Below, in pieces: positions 14,739 to 22,087 of a DNA stretch of 22,756 bases. The stretch is from the IMG/VR virus record IMGVR_UViG_3300036846_000525, positions 1-22,756 of that record; one strand, 5' to 3'. Every line of letters starts with the position of its first letter. The stretch's first letter is position 1. This DNA comes from a virus. The notes beneath the pieces are model-generated. The model made no database searches. It was not told the origin of the DNA and saw only the letters and a list, made by a program, of their open reading frames with translations. The position numbers were made by a program, and so were the translations under genes.

Positions 14739-16832
14739 CTAGTGCTTGGGGCTGCTGCCGTTTCCGTTCGCGGTGGCAGCTTCGAGCATCTCGTCCACCA
14801 GATCGCCGATCTCCGCGTCCCAGAGATTCATCAGCCGCGCCATGCGGTTCTCCTCGGACTCGTCGGCCACCGCTGCCTGGTACATCGGCTGCTGCCCCTG
14901 GTTGTCCTGGTAGCTGGACGAGAACCCTTGCGCACCATAGGGATTTTGTTCACCGTCTGGCCCTTGGCCTGCTGACGGCTGTTCGCCGGAGACGTACGAG
15001 CTGCCGCCGAACGGATTCGGCCCCTCCGGGATCAGCGGCGGCGCTCCACCTGGCTGCGACTGGCCAGGACCGGCTGCCTGGGCCATTGACGCGGCGACCA
15101 TCGGATCGACATATCCCTCTGGAAGAATCCTCTCGACGGCGGCGGCGGGGTCGGCGAGTTCCAGCCCCTGGCCGAGCGCGACACTGAGCAGCGTGCGGCT
15201 GAGTTCGAGGTTCGTGTTGTTCGGATCGAACGTGCGGGCGAGGTTCGCGATGCTGGTGATCAGGTCGGCCATCGAGCGTTTCATCGGGCTTGGCATCGAG
15301 AACTCGTAGCTCAGGTCCCGCTCGGTCTGCTTCTCGTCCTGCGTCTGGCCGTGGTAAGCCTCTGTGAGCTGCTCGGAGCCGGTTCCGCCCATCGGGTCCG
15401 TCATCGACAGTGGAGGCTCCTGCTGGGCGGGAGCGGGCGGCGTAAGGCCCTCTCCGCCGGGTACCTGCTCCCCCGGCTTCTTGGACTTGAGCGCGAGGCG
15501 TTCCTCGGGCGTCAGCTCGGTCGGGAGACGGCCGGAGTCCACTGCCCGTTCGATCACGCGGTCGGTGAACGTGCGGAACAGCCCCTCGAACAGTTCCTGG
15601 AAGGATTCGACCTTCTTGATGACCGGCAGCTCCAGGGCGCTGGCAGTCGCGAGGTTCGCGTTGGACTGGTCGCCGAGGTAGTGCTGCGGCCATGTCGCTG
15701 ACGCGATCTGCGAGCGGATCATCTGCGCGTCCTGCGCCGCCTGCGGGGCTTGGGTGGAGACGGAGAACGGCTCGGTCGTGACGTTCTCGTTCTCGTTCAG
15801 GATCGACGCGGGGCGCGGGCCGGGCGCGATGGTTCCGGCGCTCGGGTCGTCCATCGACGTGGCCGCGAGGGTGGAGGCGCGCGACAGGGCCTTCGCGGCG
15901 ATGTTCGCAACCTGAGTCGAGGAGCCCTTGACGGTCCGGCGCATGATGAACGCGGCAGCGGCCTGGGTCATGTCCACCCGTGCGGCCATGAAGTCGTTCA
16001 GCGCCGCCATCCACTTCACGATCCGGCGCATCGCAGGGATGCCGAACACCTGCTCGCTGCCCCGGTTGATCGCGATGTGGTAGACGAGCCCGTCGCCGAG
16101 CTTCTCCGACGGGCAGGTCGGGTCGTCGGTGTCGAGCTTGCCGGTCGCGGGATCGGTCGCGGCGAGCGCCTGGTAATACTGGACGACGGGTCTGCCGGAC
16201 GCCTGCATGTTCGCGGTCGCTTTGAGGCTCACCCGGTCCATCTGGTAGTCCCACTCGTAGTCGCGGCGGCGGGCGACGTAGTACAGGACGCGGAGGCGGT
16301 TGCTGGTGTCGCGTACCGCGTCCTCCACGAGGTCGTGGTTGAGGATGCCGAGCTTGACCTTGCCGTCGTTGCCGTCCTCGAAGAACAGGATGAACAGGTT
16401 GGACTGGAGCACGAGGTCGGTGCAGAGCGCGACCTGGGCCGGGAACGTCGTCAGGCACGCCTGGTTGTCCGGGTCGCTCCAGGCTTCGTCCACGACCTCC
16501 TGCACCTTGCTGTCGGCGCACTTGGGTTGCGGGACGCCGCGTCCGAAGATGAACTGGCACGACAGGTCCACGTTGGCTCCAGCGACGGGGTCTTGAATCC
16601 AGACCATCCGGGCTTGCGCGGCCATCTTGCGGCGCTCGATGGCCTTGACCTCCTGGGGCTGCCCGCCGATCTGGTCGAGGACGTAGTAGCCGAGCAGGTC
16701 GAGTTCCTTCTGCATCGCGCGGCGCTCTACGTCGCTGGCCTCCAGGAGTTGCAGGCGGTCCTGGTCGATCACCGTCTTGCCGGTGCGCGTCTCGACTACT
16801 TCTTGCAGCCGTCCGATCAGCCCGTCAGCCAT
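14739..16832 (-). CDS. Phage portal protein
   Basis: The 697-aa product is a portal: it forms the dodecameric ring at the capsid vertex through which DNA is packaged and ejected and to which the tail joins. Supporting features are the hydrophobic-charged stretch VALCTDLVLQSNLFILFFED (135-152), the typical RGSEQVFGIPAMRRIVKWM (257-274) followed by helices with AARVDMTQAAAAFIM, and the conserved late segment GDQSNANLATASALELPV (387-404) leading into a helical crown. From ~435 the chain becomes rich in Pro, Gly and Gln, longer than usual for portals, and ends with an acidic helix (EIGDLVDEMLEAA). The ATG overlaps the preceding 63-aa gene by eight bases. Normally a MuF-type gene follows immediately; here the inverted cassette lies between. 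Confidence 0.92.
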   Translation of the reverse strand: MADGLIGRLQEVVETRTGKTVIDQDRLQLLEASDVERRAMQKELDLLGYYVLDQIGGQPQEVKAIERRKMAAQARMVWIQDPVAGANVDLSCQFIFGRGVPQPKCADSKVQEVVDEAWSDPDNQACLTTFPAQVALCTDLVLQSNLFILFFEDGNDGKVKLGILNHDLVEDAVRDTSNRLRVLYYVARRRDYEWDYQMDRVSLKATANMQASGRPVVQYYQALAATDPATGKLDTDDPTCPSEKLGDGLVYHIAINRGSEQVFGIPAMRRIVKWMAALNDFMAARVDMTQAAAAFIMRRTVKGSSTQVANIAAKALSRASTLAATSMDDPSAGTIAPGPRPASILNENENVTTEPFSVSTQAPQAAQDAQMIRSQIASATWPQHYLGDQSNANLATASALELPVIKKVESFQELFEGLFRTFTDRVIERAVDSGRLPTELTPEERLALKSKKPGEQVPGGEGLTPPAPAQQEPPLSMTDPMGGTGSEQLTEAYHGQTQDEKQTERDLSYEFSMPSPMKRSMADLITSIANLARTFDPNNTNLELSRTLLSVALGQGLELADPAAAVERILPEGYVDPMVAASMAQAAGPGQSQPGGAPPLIPEGPNPFGGSSYVSGEQPSAGQGPDGEQNPYGAQGFSSSYQDNQGQQPMYQAAVADESEENRMARLMNLWDAEIGDLVDEMLEAATANGNGSSPKH

Positions 16833-17016
16833 GTTGGGGTACCACCACCCGCCAGCCTTCGAGGTGTTTGGAGGGAACGCATTCGACCTCGCCGTTGCGG
16901 CAGTCTTCGATCACTGCCTGGCCGCTCTCTGGTAGATCGAGCACGTACACGAGACGTTTCTCGTTGGTCAGCCACAGGTCCCGCTCTAGCGGTCGTGTTC
17001 GCGCTGCGACTCCCAC
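16825..17016 (-). CDS. 63-aa protein upstream of portal, SH3-like
   Basis: GTG at 17014-17016 is the only good upstream start. It makes the gene overlap the end of the 122-aa gene by 31 bases, and the stop overlaps the portal ATG by eight bases. The product reads as a single small beta-barrel: RLVYVLDLPESGQAVIEDC, then GEVECVPSKHLEGWRVVVP, similar in pattern to SH3/KOW-like proteins in which a short barrel binds nucleic acid or protein. Two cysteines (in EDCRNG and VECVP) are spaced as a hairpin pair. Position suggests translational coupling to portal and a head-related or regulatory role, which is inference. The start remains uncertain because of the long overlap. Confidence 0.65.
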   Translation of the reverse strand: MGVAARTRPLERDLWLTNEKRLVYVLDLPESGQAVIEDCRNGEVECVPSKHLEGWRVVVPQHG

Positions 17017-17354
17017 CGGTCGCGCTCCTGAGCGTCGATTGCGAGCGCGAGCCCCTGCTCACGTTCCCGGTCTTCGGGGTGTCCGGCTGTCAGGTCACCC
17101 CGGCGGTTCAGTAGTGGGCGGATGGTCTTGCTGGCCAGCAGCGCTTCGCGGTCCTTGCGCCACGTCGGGCATTGCTGGTAGCCCTCGCGGTTGAAGCAGT
17201 AGGAGGCGAGCGTCGAGGGATCGTGGCGGGTGTCGATCACGTCGCCGGTGACGCGACAAGCGCACCCCGTGCCACCGGCCGCCTCAGCCACGAGGGACGC
17301 TGCGGGGCACGGGGGGTCGTTCGGGCGGGGAACGACTATGCGCTCGTACTCCAT
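16986..17354 (-). CDS. Cysteine-containing 122-aa hypothetical protein
   Basis: ATG at 17352-17354 has a G-rich AAGGTGGGG ribosome-binding region just upstream. The product contains C16, GCAC (C31, C33), YC (C53) and QQCPTW (C62). The cluster C31/C33/C53/C62 could hold zinc or an iron-sulfur cluster. The C-terminal half is strongly charged and helical (PEDREREQGLALAIDAQERDRW, split by charged runs). No signal peptide is present. I have no firm family name; the spacing around YCFNREGYQQCPTW is distinctive enough to search for. It lies in the chain of small genes leading to the portal and is probably expressed with it. Confidence 0.65.
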   Translation of the reverse strand: MEYERIVVPRPNDPPCPAASLVAEAAGGTGCACRVTGDVIDTRHDPSTLASYCFNREGYQQCPTWRKDREALLASKTIRPLLNRRGDLTAGHPEDREREQGLALAIDAQERDRWESQREHDR

Positions 17355-17398
17355 CGAGCCCCACCTTACCGCCGCTCGGGGCGCTTTCCGCAGGCGAG

Positions 17399-17656
17399 CT
17401 ATCGGTAGCGGGTCAGCGCTTCGGCGGCGATCTTCGACATCCAGCCGGGTCCACCCTCGTGGTCTTCGACCTCGATCCGTTCGAGCGTCAAGCGGAAGTG
17501 GTCGCGCTCGACGGTCAGCCGGGTGATGGTGTCAGCGAGCCTCTCGGCATCCGCCAGCGCCCCGCCGGAGTCGCAGTAGGCGTCGGTGCCGGGCGGGCCG
17601 TCGGCGTAGTGCCGGACCCGCGCCAGCACATCCGCCAGCGACTCCCGCTCGGGCAT
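17399..17656 (-). CDS. 85-aa hypothetical protein
   Basis: An upstream in-frame start at 17707 exists, but the ATG at 17654-17656 overlaps the stop of the 161-aa gene as TGATG, the junction used repeatedly in this window, so I choose it. The product (MPERESLADVLARVRHYADG...) is mainly helical, with an amphipathic segment (LADTITRLTVERDHFRLTLERIEVED) that could form a short coiled coil. It carries one Cys and no membrane segment. No family recognised. It is likely co-expressed with the Spo11-like protein and the 161-aa protein. Confidence 0.7.
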   Translation of the reverse strand: MPERESLADVLARVRHYADGPPGTDAYCDSGGALADAERLADTITRLTVERDHFRLTLERIEVEDHEGGPGWMSKIAAEALTRYR

Positions 17657-18141
17657 CAGTGGAACTCTACGAGCCCATCCTCCGCTGCCAACTCGAACGC
17701 CCGCCACCAGGTGACGTACTCCTCGTAGTAGCTCCCCGGCGCGTTATCGTCGCGCGCCTGCTTGTCGTGCGCAGCGAACGCCTCGGCGAGACGCTTCGCC
17801 GGGCCGGGTCCGATGACTCCCTCGTTGTCGGCGAAGTTGATCAGCTCGTAGAACGGCTTGTCCTGGTATGTCCGCGAGTTCCCCCAGACGATGGCTGGTG
17901 CGACTCCGAGCATGGTGCTGCTCAGCCAGTGGCGGAACGCGCCGTAGCCGCTGTAGGAGCCCGCTGGGAAGTCGAGGCGTTCCTCGTAGGAGTAGTACCC
18001 GTTCGTGCGTCCGTCCGCGCGGTCGAGCCAGTCGCGGTTGGTGCGGCCGATCCACTCGTAGCCCCGGTCGGTCATCTCGTCGTACTCGCCGTCGGCGGAG
18101 ATGAACTTGACCTTGCTCAGCGCTGTCACATCCAAACCCAT
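17656..18141 (-). CDS. 161-aa MGLDV-type conserved hypothetical protein
   Basis: ATG at 18139-18141 overlaps the stop of the Spo11-like gene (TGATG). The product starts MGLDVTALSKVKFI, has FPAGSYSGYGAFRHWLS near residue 60 and many aromatic residues through the C-terminus. Small proteins with an MGLD start and a GSYSGY-type centre are, to my recollection, widespread as unannotated proteins in phages and bacteria; their function is not known to me. It is soluble and acidic, with no obvious catalytic motif. Coupling to the topoisomerase VI A-like gene suggests related timing but not necessarily function. Confidence 0.75.
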   Translation of the reverse strand: MGLDVTALSKVKFISADGEYDEMTDRGYEWIGRTNRDWLDRADGRTNGYYSYEERLDFPAGSYSGYGAFRHWLSSTMLGVAPAIVWGNSRTYQDKPFYELINFADNEGVIGPGPAKRLAEAFAAHDKQARDDNAPGSYYEEYVTWWRAFELAAEDGLVEFH

Positions 18142-19151
18142 CAGTCACTCCCTCCGTTCAGGCTGTCCACGATTTCCTCCCACTGCTGGCTGGCTTGGCG
18201 TAGGAGCCGCTGTCCGTCACGTTCGCGCTCCTGGGCAGCGTCCCATGCCGGGTCTTCGATCATGCCCTCCACGTGCGTCCTGACGAGCCCAGAGAGCACG
18301 TCTGGCGGGAGCGCGTCCAACTCCCAGCTTTCGTAGCCGTACTCGCGGATGTAACCCTCGGCGCGTGAGTCGCTCAGCTTCGCCGGGTTCGGCGGCGGTT
18401 GGTACTGGTTGATCTGGTCCATGTTCAGCGCGATCCGGCGGACCTCGAAGCGGTCGAGCGCGTCATTGACCCACTGCTTGACGGTGGAGTCCTGGTTCGC
18501 CTTGCTGAGTTCGTCCCAGTTCGCGGTCCTGTCCATCTGCCAGTGCGCGTAGTCGGTGGCGATGAACAGCCGCAGGCGATCCTCGATGTCGCGGGTCATG
18601 TCGATCCCGGACGGATCATGGTCGCCGAGGTGCAGGATCGTGATGCGCTTGCCTGCCTGCACCTGCGTGCCGATCCGTTGCGCGGCGCTCCACATTTCGC
18701 TTTGGCTGGTGTAGCCCCGGCAGGAGAAGTACGGCACGTCGAGTTCGGTCGAGACACCTTCGATCACGCCAACGAGCGCGTCCTTCTCGATCCACACCTC
18801 GACGTAGCTGTTCTGCTGCTCCCACAGGTCCACCTTGTAGGAGCGGGCTGTCGCGTCGATGATGTCGGCCGGGTCGTCCCAGTGCTGGAGCATCCGCACG
18901 TTGCGGGTGCGGTCCACGATGCTGTCCCAGTCGATGTACCCGGACAGCCGGGCGTCGTTGATGATCGACCCGAGCCGCTTGTAGCTGCGCTCGACGTTCG
19001 GGATCAAGTCGCGTGAAACGAACTGGTAGTAGAGCTGTCGGAGTGTCAGGTCGTAGCCCGCCGCTGCGTACTCGTCCAGGATCTGGTTGGCCTGAACGAT
19101 GACAGCGAGGGTGTCGGCACTGAAGCGTTTGGATTCGTAGGCGATCTTCAT
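18141..19151 (-). CDS. Spo11/topoisomerase VI subunit A-like TOPRIM protein (Mini-A type)
   Basis: The 336-aa product has the two halves expected of a type IIB topoisomerase A subunit. LRQLYYQFVSRD (37-48) corresponds to the R-x-x-YY motif that carries the catalytic tyrosine in Spo11/TopoVI-A (Y41 or Y42 here). A TOPRIM domain follows, with VWIEKDAL (E122) and HLGDHDPSG (D177, D179) as metal ligands. Such enzymes cut DNA through a tyrosyl-phosphodiester link. No B-subunit (GHKL ATPase) gene is in the window. Stand-alone A-like proteins from mobile elements have been called Mini-A, and this one fits that description. ATG start with CCGACCGAGGAG six bases upstream and its own promoter (copy 4). 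Possible roles in replication, recombination or host DNA breakage are inference. C-terminus is charged and helical. Confidence 0.75.
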   Translation of the reverse strand: MKIAYESKRFSADTLAVIVQANQILDEYAAAGYDLTLRQLYYQFVSRDLIPNVERSYKRLGSIINDARLSGYIDWDSIVDRTRNVRMLQHWDDPADIIDATARSYKVDLWEQQNSYVEVWIEKDALVGVIEGVSTELDVPYFSCRGYTSQSEMWSAAQRIGTQVQAGKRITILHLGDHDPSGIDMTRDIEDRLRLFIATDYAHWQMDRTANWDELSKANQDSTVKQWVNDALDRFEVRRIALNMDQINQYQPPPNPAKLSDSRAEGYIREYGYESWELDALPPDVLSGLVRTHVEGMIEDPAWDAAQERERDGQRLLRQASQQWEEIVDSLNGGSD

Positions 19152-19157
19152 GGGGTG

Positions 19158-19224
19158 CTCCTCGGTCGGGTAGCGCGGCGGTGCGCCGCACCCACAGGGT
19201 AGCGCACGACGTGCGTCTAACGGA
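19158..19224 (-). promoter_or_regulatory. Recurrent promoter/operator/start unit, copy 4
   Basis: On the minus strand the perfect palindrome GCACGTCGTGC (19204-19214) is followed by -10-like TACCCT (19196-19201) and the box CCGACCGAGGAG (19158-19169), which ends six bases before the ATG of the Spo11-like gene. The palindrome starts three bases after the upstream gene's stop codon. The -35 window is weak. The 5' leader also contains a perfect 6-bp hairpin (19175-19189), unique to this copy. Confidence 0.55.
19175..19189 (-). other. Leader hairpin of the Spo11-like gene
   Basis: GCGGCG and CGCCGC form a perfect 6-bp stem with a three-base loop, between the -10-like box and the ribosome-binding site. 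It lengthens the spacing in this copy of the promoter unit compared with the others. It might affect mRNA stability or translation; no T tract follows. Confidence 0.45.
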
Positions 19225-20470
19225 TAAATTCCCAGGCGCGTTTGGTGTCCTTGAACGGACCTTGACCCTTGACGTGCGGGCGTACCCAGACTTGGCGTGG
19301 GCCGTTCTTGGTGTGGCGGACTGCCCAGTAGCCGTGGACGAGGAAGCTGACGTTGTAGTGCCGGTCTGTTTCCTCGCTGTCACCGGTTGAGCGTTCGCGG
19401 CGGAGCTTGATGACGTTGACGTTCTGCTGGTCGAGCTTGAGTCGGCGTTTCGCGTCGCGGCGGATACCGCGCGGCGCTTTGTGCGCGACTGGCACAAGCT
19501 GTTGGCTGAGTCGCCACAGCACCTGCATCGTCGTTTCCTGCTCCCTGGCGCGTCGTACGACCTCCCCCGGGCTGTCGTCGTACGGTTCGGCGTTCACGTT
19601 CAGGTCGTCGTCTTCGCTCGGCAGCGTGCCCCACGTCCACTGGTAGTAGTGCGCGAGTTGCAGCGGGCTGTTGCGCCGCCACCAGTCGCGCATCTCGTCT
19701 TCCATCGGGTTCGGGTCGTCATCCACATGGCCGTAGACGCTGATCCAGAAGCAGCCGGACGTGTTGTCGTCGCCGATGATCGAGGTCCACGCAAGCGCGC
19801 GGAACGCCTGCGGATTGTCCGGCTCGTTGTGGAGGTAGATCGGCTTGGACAGGAGGCAGAAGCCGCTCGGCACGAAGGCGTCGCTGCCGATCACGGCCTC
19901 GGGCGTCCACGTCTCGCGGGCGTGGTGGATCAGGTCCACCACGTCGGGCGCGATCCAGCACGGCTCGGCTTCGCTGAGCGTCAGCAGTTGCATGTTGACC
20001 AGGAAGCCTGCGGGTAACCGCGCCTCTGGCTTGTGCCGGGCGTTCATGTCCCGCTCCTGTTCATCCAGGACCCGGCGTCCGTCATAGGAGCGGGCGAAGT
20101 CCAGCAGGCGCATCTGTTCGAGCATCGCGTCTTCCCACCGGCCGTACAGGTGCGCTGGTTCGGTGGCGTACGCCTTCGGGAAGGCGATGGCTGCCACCTC
20201 GTCCAGCGTCTGCCTCGTGGTGACGTTCCCGGCAACGTCGAGGTACTCAATCGCGTCACCGCCAGCGGCCCAGCGGATCGACTTGCCGTCGTCGCGCGGC
20301 TCCGCCTGCGTCATCACGTCGTCCAGCACCTGGGCGGCGTACGTGCGCGCGAGCGCGCGACCGTCAGGGTTGTCGATCCGGTCGTACAGGTCGAGCAGCC
20401 GTTCTGACAGCCGCTCTCGCAGGCCGGGGAAGTCCGGCGGGAACAGCCGAGCGTCGAACTCGGCGTCCAT
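19217..20470 (-). CDS. 417-aa hypothetical protein with HGYW...VKGxGPF C-terminal motif
   Basis: ATG overlaps the stop of the zinc-ribbon gene (TGATG). The protein is soluble with no signal peptide. It begins with helices (PGLRERLSERLLDLYDRI), has a long middle region rich in acidic and aromatic residues (HYYQWTWGTLPSEDDD), and a basic helical stretch (GIRRDAKRRLKL) before the C-terminus. The last 48 residues contain VHGYWAVRHT (378-387) and PRQVWVRPHVKGQGPF (391-407). Similar C-termini (H-G/R-x-W, then aromatic residues and KG-P) occur, to my recollection, in actinobacterial phage and plasmid proteins of unknown function and may bind nucleic acid. Position between a zinc-ribbon and a Spo11-like gene suggests early DNA-related functions; this is inference. 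Confidence 0.75.
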   Translation of the reverse strand: MDAEFDARLFPPDFPGLRERLSERLLDLYDRIDNPDGRALARTYAAQVLDDVMTQAEPRDDGKSIRWAAGGDAIEYLDVAGNVTTRQTLDEVAAIAFPKAYATEPAHLYGRWEDAMLEQMRLLDFARSYDGRRVLDEQERDMNARHKPEARLPAGFLVNMQLLTLSEAEPCWIAPDVVDLIHHARETWTPEAVIGSDAFVPSGFCLLSKPIYLHNEPDNPQAFRALAWTSIIGDDNTSGCFWISVYGHVDDDPNPMEDEMRDWWRRNSPLQLAHYYQWTWGTLPSEDDDLNVNAEPYDDSPGEVVRRAREQETTMQVLWRLSQQLVPVAHKAPRGIRRDAKRRLKLDQQNVNVIKLRRERSTGDSEETDRHYNVSFLVHGYWAVRHTKNGPRQVWVRPHVKGQGPFKDTKRAWEFIR

Positions 20471-21117
20471 CAGAGTCCCGGTCCCTCCGCCAGCGCGTCC
20501 TCGGCCGCCTGTATCGCGGTGTCGCGACGATCTCGCCGCTTCTCCTCGATAAAGTCAGCCCAGTCTTCAGGGTCGGTCGGCTTGCCGTCGGGGTACGTGG
20601 ACCCCTCGTACTCGTCGGCGAACTCGGACTCCTCGGCGTCGGGGTCGTCCATGCTCTCGATGTCGTCGGCGGCGGAGTCGATGGTGTCGGCGGCGGATTC
20701 GCACTCGTTGGCCTTCTCGCGGATCTCCTCGGACTGGGATGTCTCGTGCCCGAATCCTTCCTCGATGTTGTCGGCGGACTCGCCGTAGCCCTCGCCGACC
20801 TCGCGGACGCTCTCTCCGTAGGCGCGGACGATCTCGGCGTAGTCGTTCAGGCTCAGGTCGTCGCCACCCTGCGAGAGCGCGTCCTCGGCCGTCTCCTGCG
20901 CCGAGTAGAGCGCCTGGAGATGCGGGCTCGTGGTCTTGTCCGATTCCCGGACCTGGCAGTTGGCGCAGAAGTCCTTGCGCTGGCTCGACCGACCGATCCG
21001 GTTCGCGAGCCACTTGTAGCTGTCGCCCGGCTTGATCTCGGTGCCGCACTTGACGCAGCGGCGGTTGCGTCCGTCCTTGCGCCCCTTGGCGCTCTTGACG
21101 TAGGTAACTCGGGCCAT
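20470..21117 (-). CDS. Zinc-ribbon protein with acidic C-terminal region (215 aa)
   Basis: ATG at 21115-21117; upstream is promoter copy 3, with GAGGAAAGGAAG spaced 8-13 bases from the start. Residues 21-54 form a four-cysteine zinc site: CVKCGTEIKPGDSYKW and then FCANCQ (C21, C24, C51, C54). The MARVTYVKSAKGRK start followed by such a ribbon is a type I associate with small actinophage proteins. The rest (from ~60) is strongly acidic and helical (IEEGFGHETSQSEEIREKA; SAADDIESMDDPDAEESE), possibly a DNA-mimic or partner-binding tail. It is co-translated with the 417-aa gene (TGATG). Likely nucleic acid or protein binding in the cytoplasm; exact role unknown. Confidence 0.75.
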   Translation of the reverse strand: MARVTYVKSAKGRKDGRNRRCVKCGTEIKPGDSYKWLANRIGRSSQRKDFCANCQVRESDKTTSPHLQALYSAQETAEDALSQGGDDLSLNDYAEIVRAYGESVREVGEGYGESADNIEEGFGHETSQSEEIREKANECESAADTIDSAADDIESMDDPDAEESEFADEYEGSTYPDGKPTDPEDWADFIEEKRRDRRDTAIQAAEDALAEGPGL

Positions 21118-21130
21118 CAGGTTGCTTCCT

Positions 21131-21183
21131 TTCCTCGGTCGGGGGTTTGTCCGGAGTCTAGCACGCGACGTGCGCTAGGGTCC
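21131..21183 (-). promoter_or_regulatory. Recurrent promoter/operator/start unit, copy 3
   Basis: Minus strand: palindrome GCACGTCGCGTGC (21161-21173), directly followed by -10-like TAGACT (21155-21160), then CCGACCGAGGAA (21131-21142). This copy differs in that the start codon is 13 bases beyond the box, with an extra AAGG sequence between. The -35 window reads GGACCC. Confidence 0.55.
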
Positions 21184-21206
21184 TGCGAAGCTCGTGTCCG
21201 CAAGAC
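21180..21206 (-). terminator. Hairpin after the secreted-protein gene, weak terminator candidate
   Basis: On the minus strand GTCTTGCG and CGCAGGAC can form an 8-bp stem with one U-G pair and an 11-base loop, 14 bases beyond the stop of the secreted-protein gene and just upstream of promoter copy 3. No T tract follows, so this is only a candidate. Confidence 0.3.
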
Positions 21207-21219
21207 CCCTCGGTGCGTC

Positions 21220-21552
21220 TTACCACTGCTTGAGCAGTTGTCCATTCGTGCTGCGCCACACGCCGTTGGCGACAGTGATGGTTGAGCCGTACTTGTCGTA
21301 AACGCCGCCCTGGGTGACTGTGTACGTGGCGTAGCAGGTGTAGTACCCGCCGCCACCGGCCGCGCAGCCGCGCACCGTGGCTTGAGTCACTCGGTAGCCA
21401 CGAAGCCGGGCGTTCTGCCGCAGCTCGCTGCTCCAGCGTCCTTGCAGGCTCCTGGCGACACTGCCGGTGCTTGCTGACGCGACTGCGGGTATGGCGATTG
21501 CGGGTACGGCGATGGTGAGCGCTGCCGTGGCAGCGACAATGAGCTTCCTCAT
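21220..21552 (-). CDS. Small secreted protein with signal peptide (110 aa)
   Basis: The frame is open farther upstream, but the ATG at 21550-21552 overlaps the stop of the 158-aa gene (TGATG), has AAAGGGG eight bases before it, and gives a clean signal peptide: MRK, a hydrophobic core LIVAATAALTIAVPAIAIPAV, and an ASA site near residue 27. No lipobox is present. The mature part of ~82 residues holds a two-cysteine loop (C63 in VRGC, C73 in YTCYATYTV) likely forming a disulfide, and ends in beta-strands (STITVANGVW). The pattern recalls small secreted actinobacterial domains (DUF4333-like spacing), but I cannot assign it. In a phage such proteins may act at the cell surface, for example in superinfection exclusion; this is inference. 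Confidence 0.8.
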   Translation of the reverse strand: MRKLIVAATAALTIAVPAIAIPAVASASTGSVARSLQGRWSSELRQNARLRGYRVTQATVRGCAAGGGGYYTCYATYTVTQGGVYDKYGSTITVANGVWRSTNGQLLKQW

Positions 21553-22028
21553 CAGAGGTGCCCCTTTCTGTTTCTGGTTTGGTTGTTCGACGGCCGAGTG
21601 GCCGAAGGTGGTGTTCTGAGCGCCGCGCGCACGGCCTCGACCGCCGCGACGTTCGCGGGGCGGTTGCGGACCGACGGTTTGAACCACGCGCCGGGGTCCT
21701 CGCCGTTCGCGACAGCGGACCCGATCACGCCTGCGATGGCGTTGGCGCGGTCCTTCGCTTGGCGCTCGTCGGCGTCCTCGGTGCGGGCGACGGCGAGCGC
21801 GGCGGGGTACGCGACCCTGAAAATCTCGATCTGGGTCAACGGCCTGGCCTGCTTTGTCAGCATGCCGGACTTGACCCAGCCGTAGGCGATGTGGTTGACA
21901 TCGCTGGAGCCGAGTCCATGCCCCGGCGATTCGGCGGCGAAGTCCTCGGCGATCCTGGTGCGAATCTCGCTCCAGTCGCCGTAGACGCCAGCGCGAAGGT
22001 CGTCTTGAGTCTGCTTCCAATCATCCAT
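21552..22028 (-). CDS. 158-aa hypothetical protein
   Basis: ATG at 22026-22028 is six bases after CCGACCGAGGAG of promoter copy 2, the best-formed promoter of the set. The product is soluble and mostly helical: MDDWKQTQDDLRAGVYGDW, a central AYPAALAVARTEDADERQ, then ANVAAVEAVRAALRT and a basic Asn/Arg-rich tail. No cysteines, signal or membrane segment. I do not recognise a family. It is translationally coupled with the secreted-protein gene, so the two may have related roles or simply share timing. Confidence 0.75.
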   Translation of the reverse strand: MDDWKQTQDDLRAGVYGDWSEIRTRIAEDFAAESPGHGLGSSDVNHIAYGWVKSGMLTKQARPLTQIEIFRVAYPAALAVARTEDADERQAKDRANAIAGVIGSAVANGEDPGAWFKPSVRNRPANVAAVEAVRAALRTPPSATRPSNNQTRNRKGHL

Positions 22029-22034
22029 CGTGTT

Positions 22035-22087
22035 CTCCTCGGTCGGGAATGCTCTACGAGCTTAGCACACGTCGTGCGTCTTGTCCA
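22035..22087 (-). promoter_or_regulatory. Recurrent promoter/operator/start unit, copy 2
   Basis: The best promoter in the window. Minus strand: -35 TGGACA (22082-22087), 17-base spacer containing the palindrome GCACGACGTGTGC, -10-like TAAGCT (22059-22064), then CCGACCGAGGAG (22035-22046) ending six bases before the ATG. The TAA of the -10 is also the stop codon of the upstream 77-aa gene. Confidence 0.65.

Noticed and set aside
14735-14765. CCCAA/TTGGG hairpin at the portal stop as a terminator
   Set aside because: The stem is only five base pairs with a long loop and no T tract.
17657-17707. Longer start for the 85-aa gene at 17707
   Set aside because: It would overlap the 161-aa gene by about 50 bases; the TGATG junction at 17656 matches the pattern of neighbouring genes.
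21553-22020. N-terminal extension of the secreted-protein frame to a 266-aa protein
   Set aside because: The extension is an Arg-rich shadow of the 158-aa gene; the internal ATG has a ribosome-binding site and a signal peptide.
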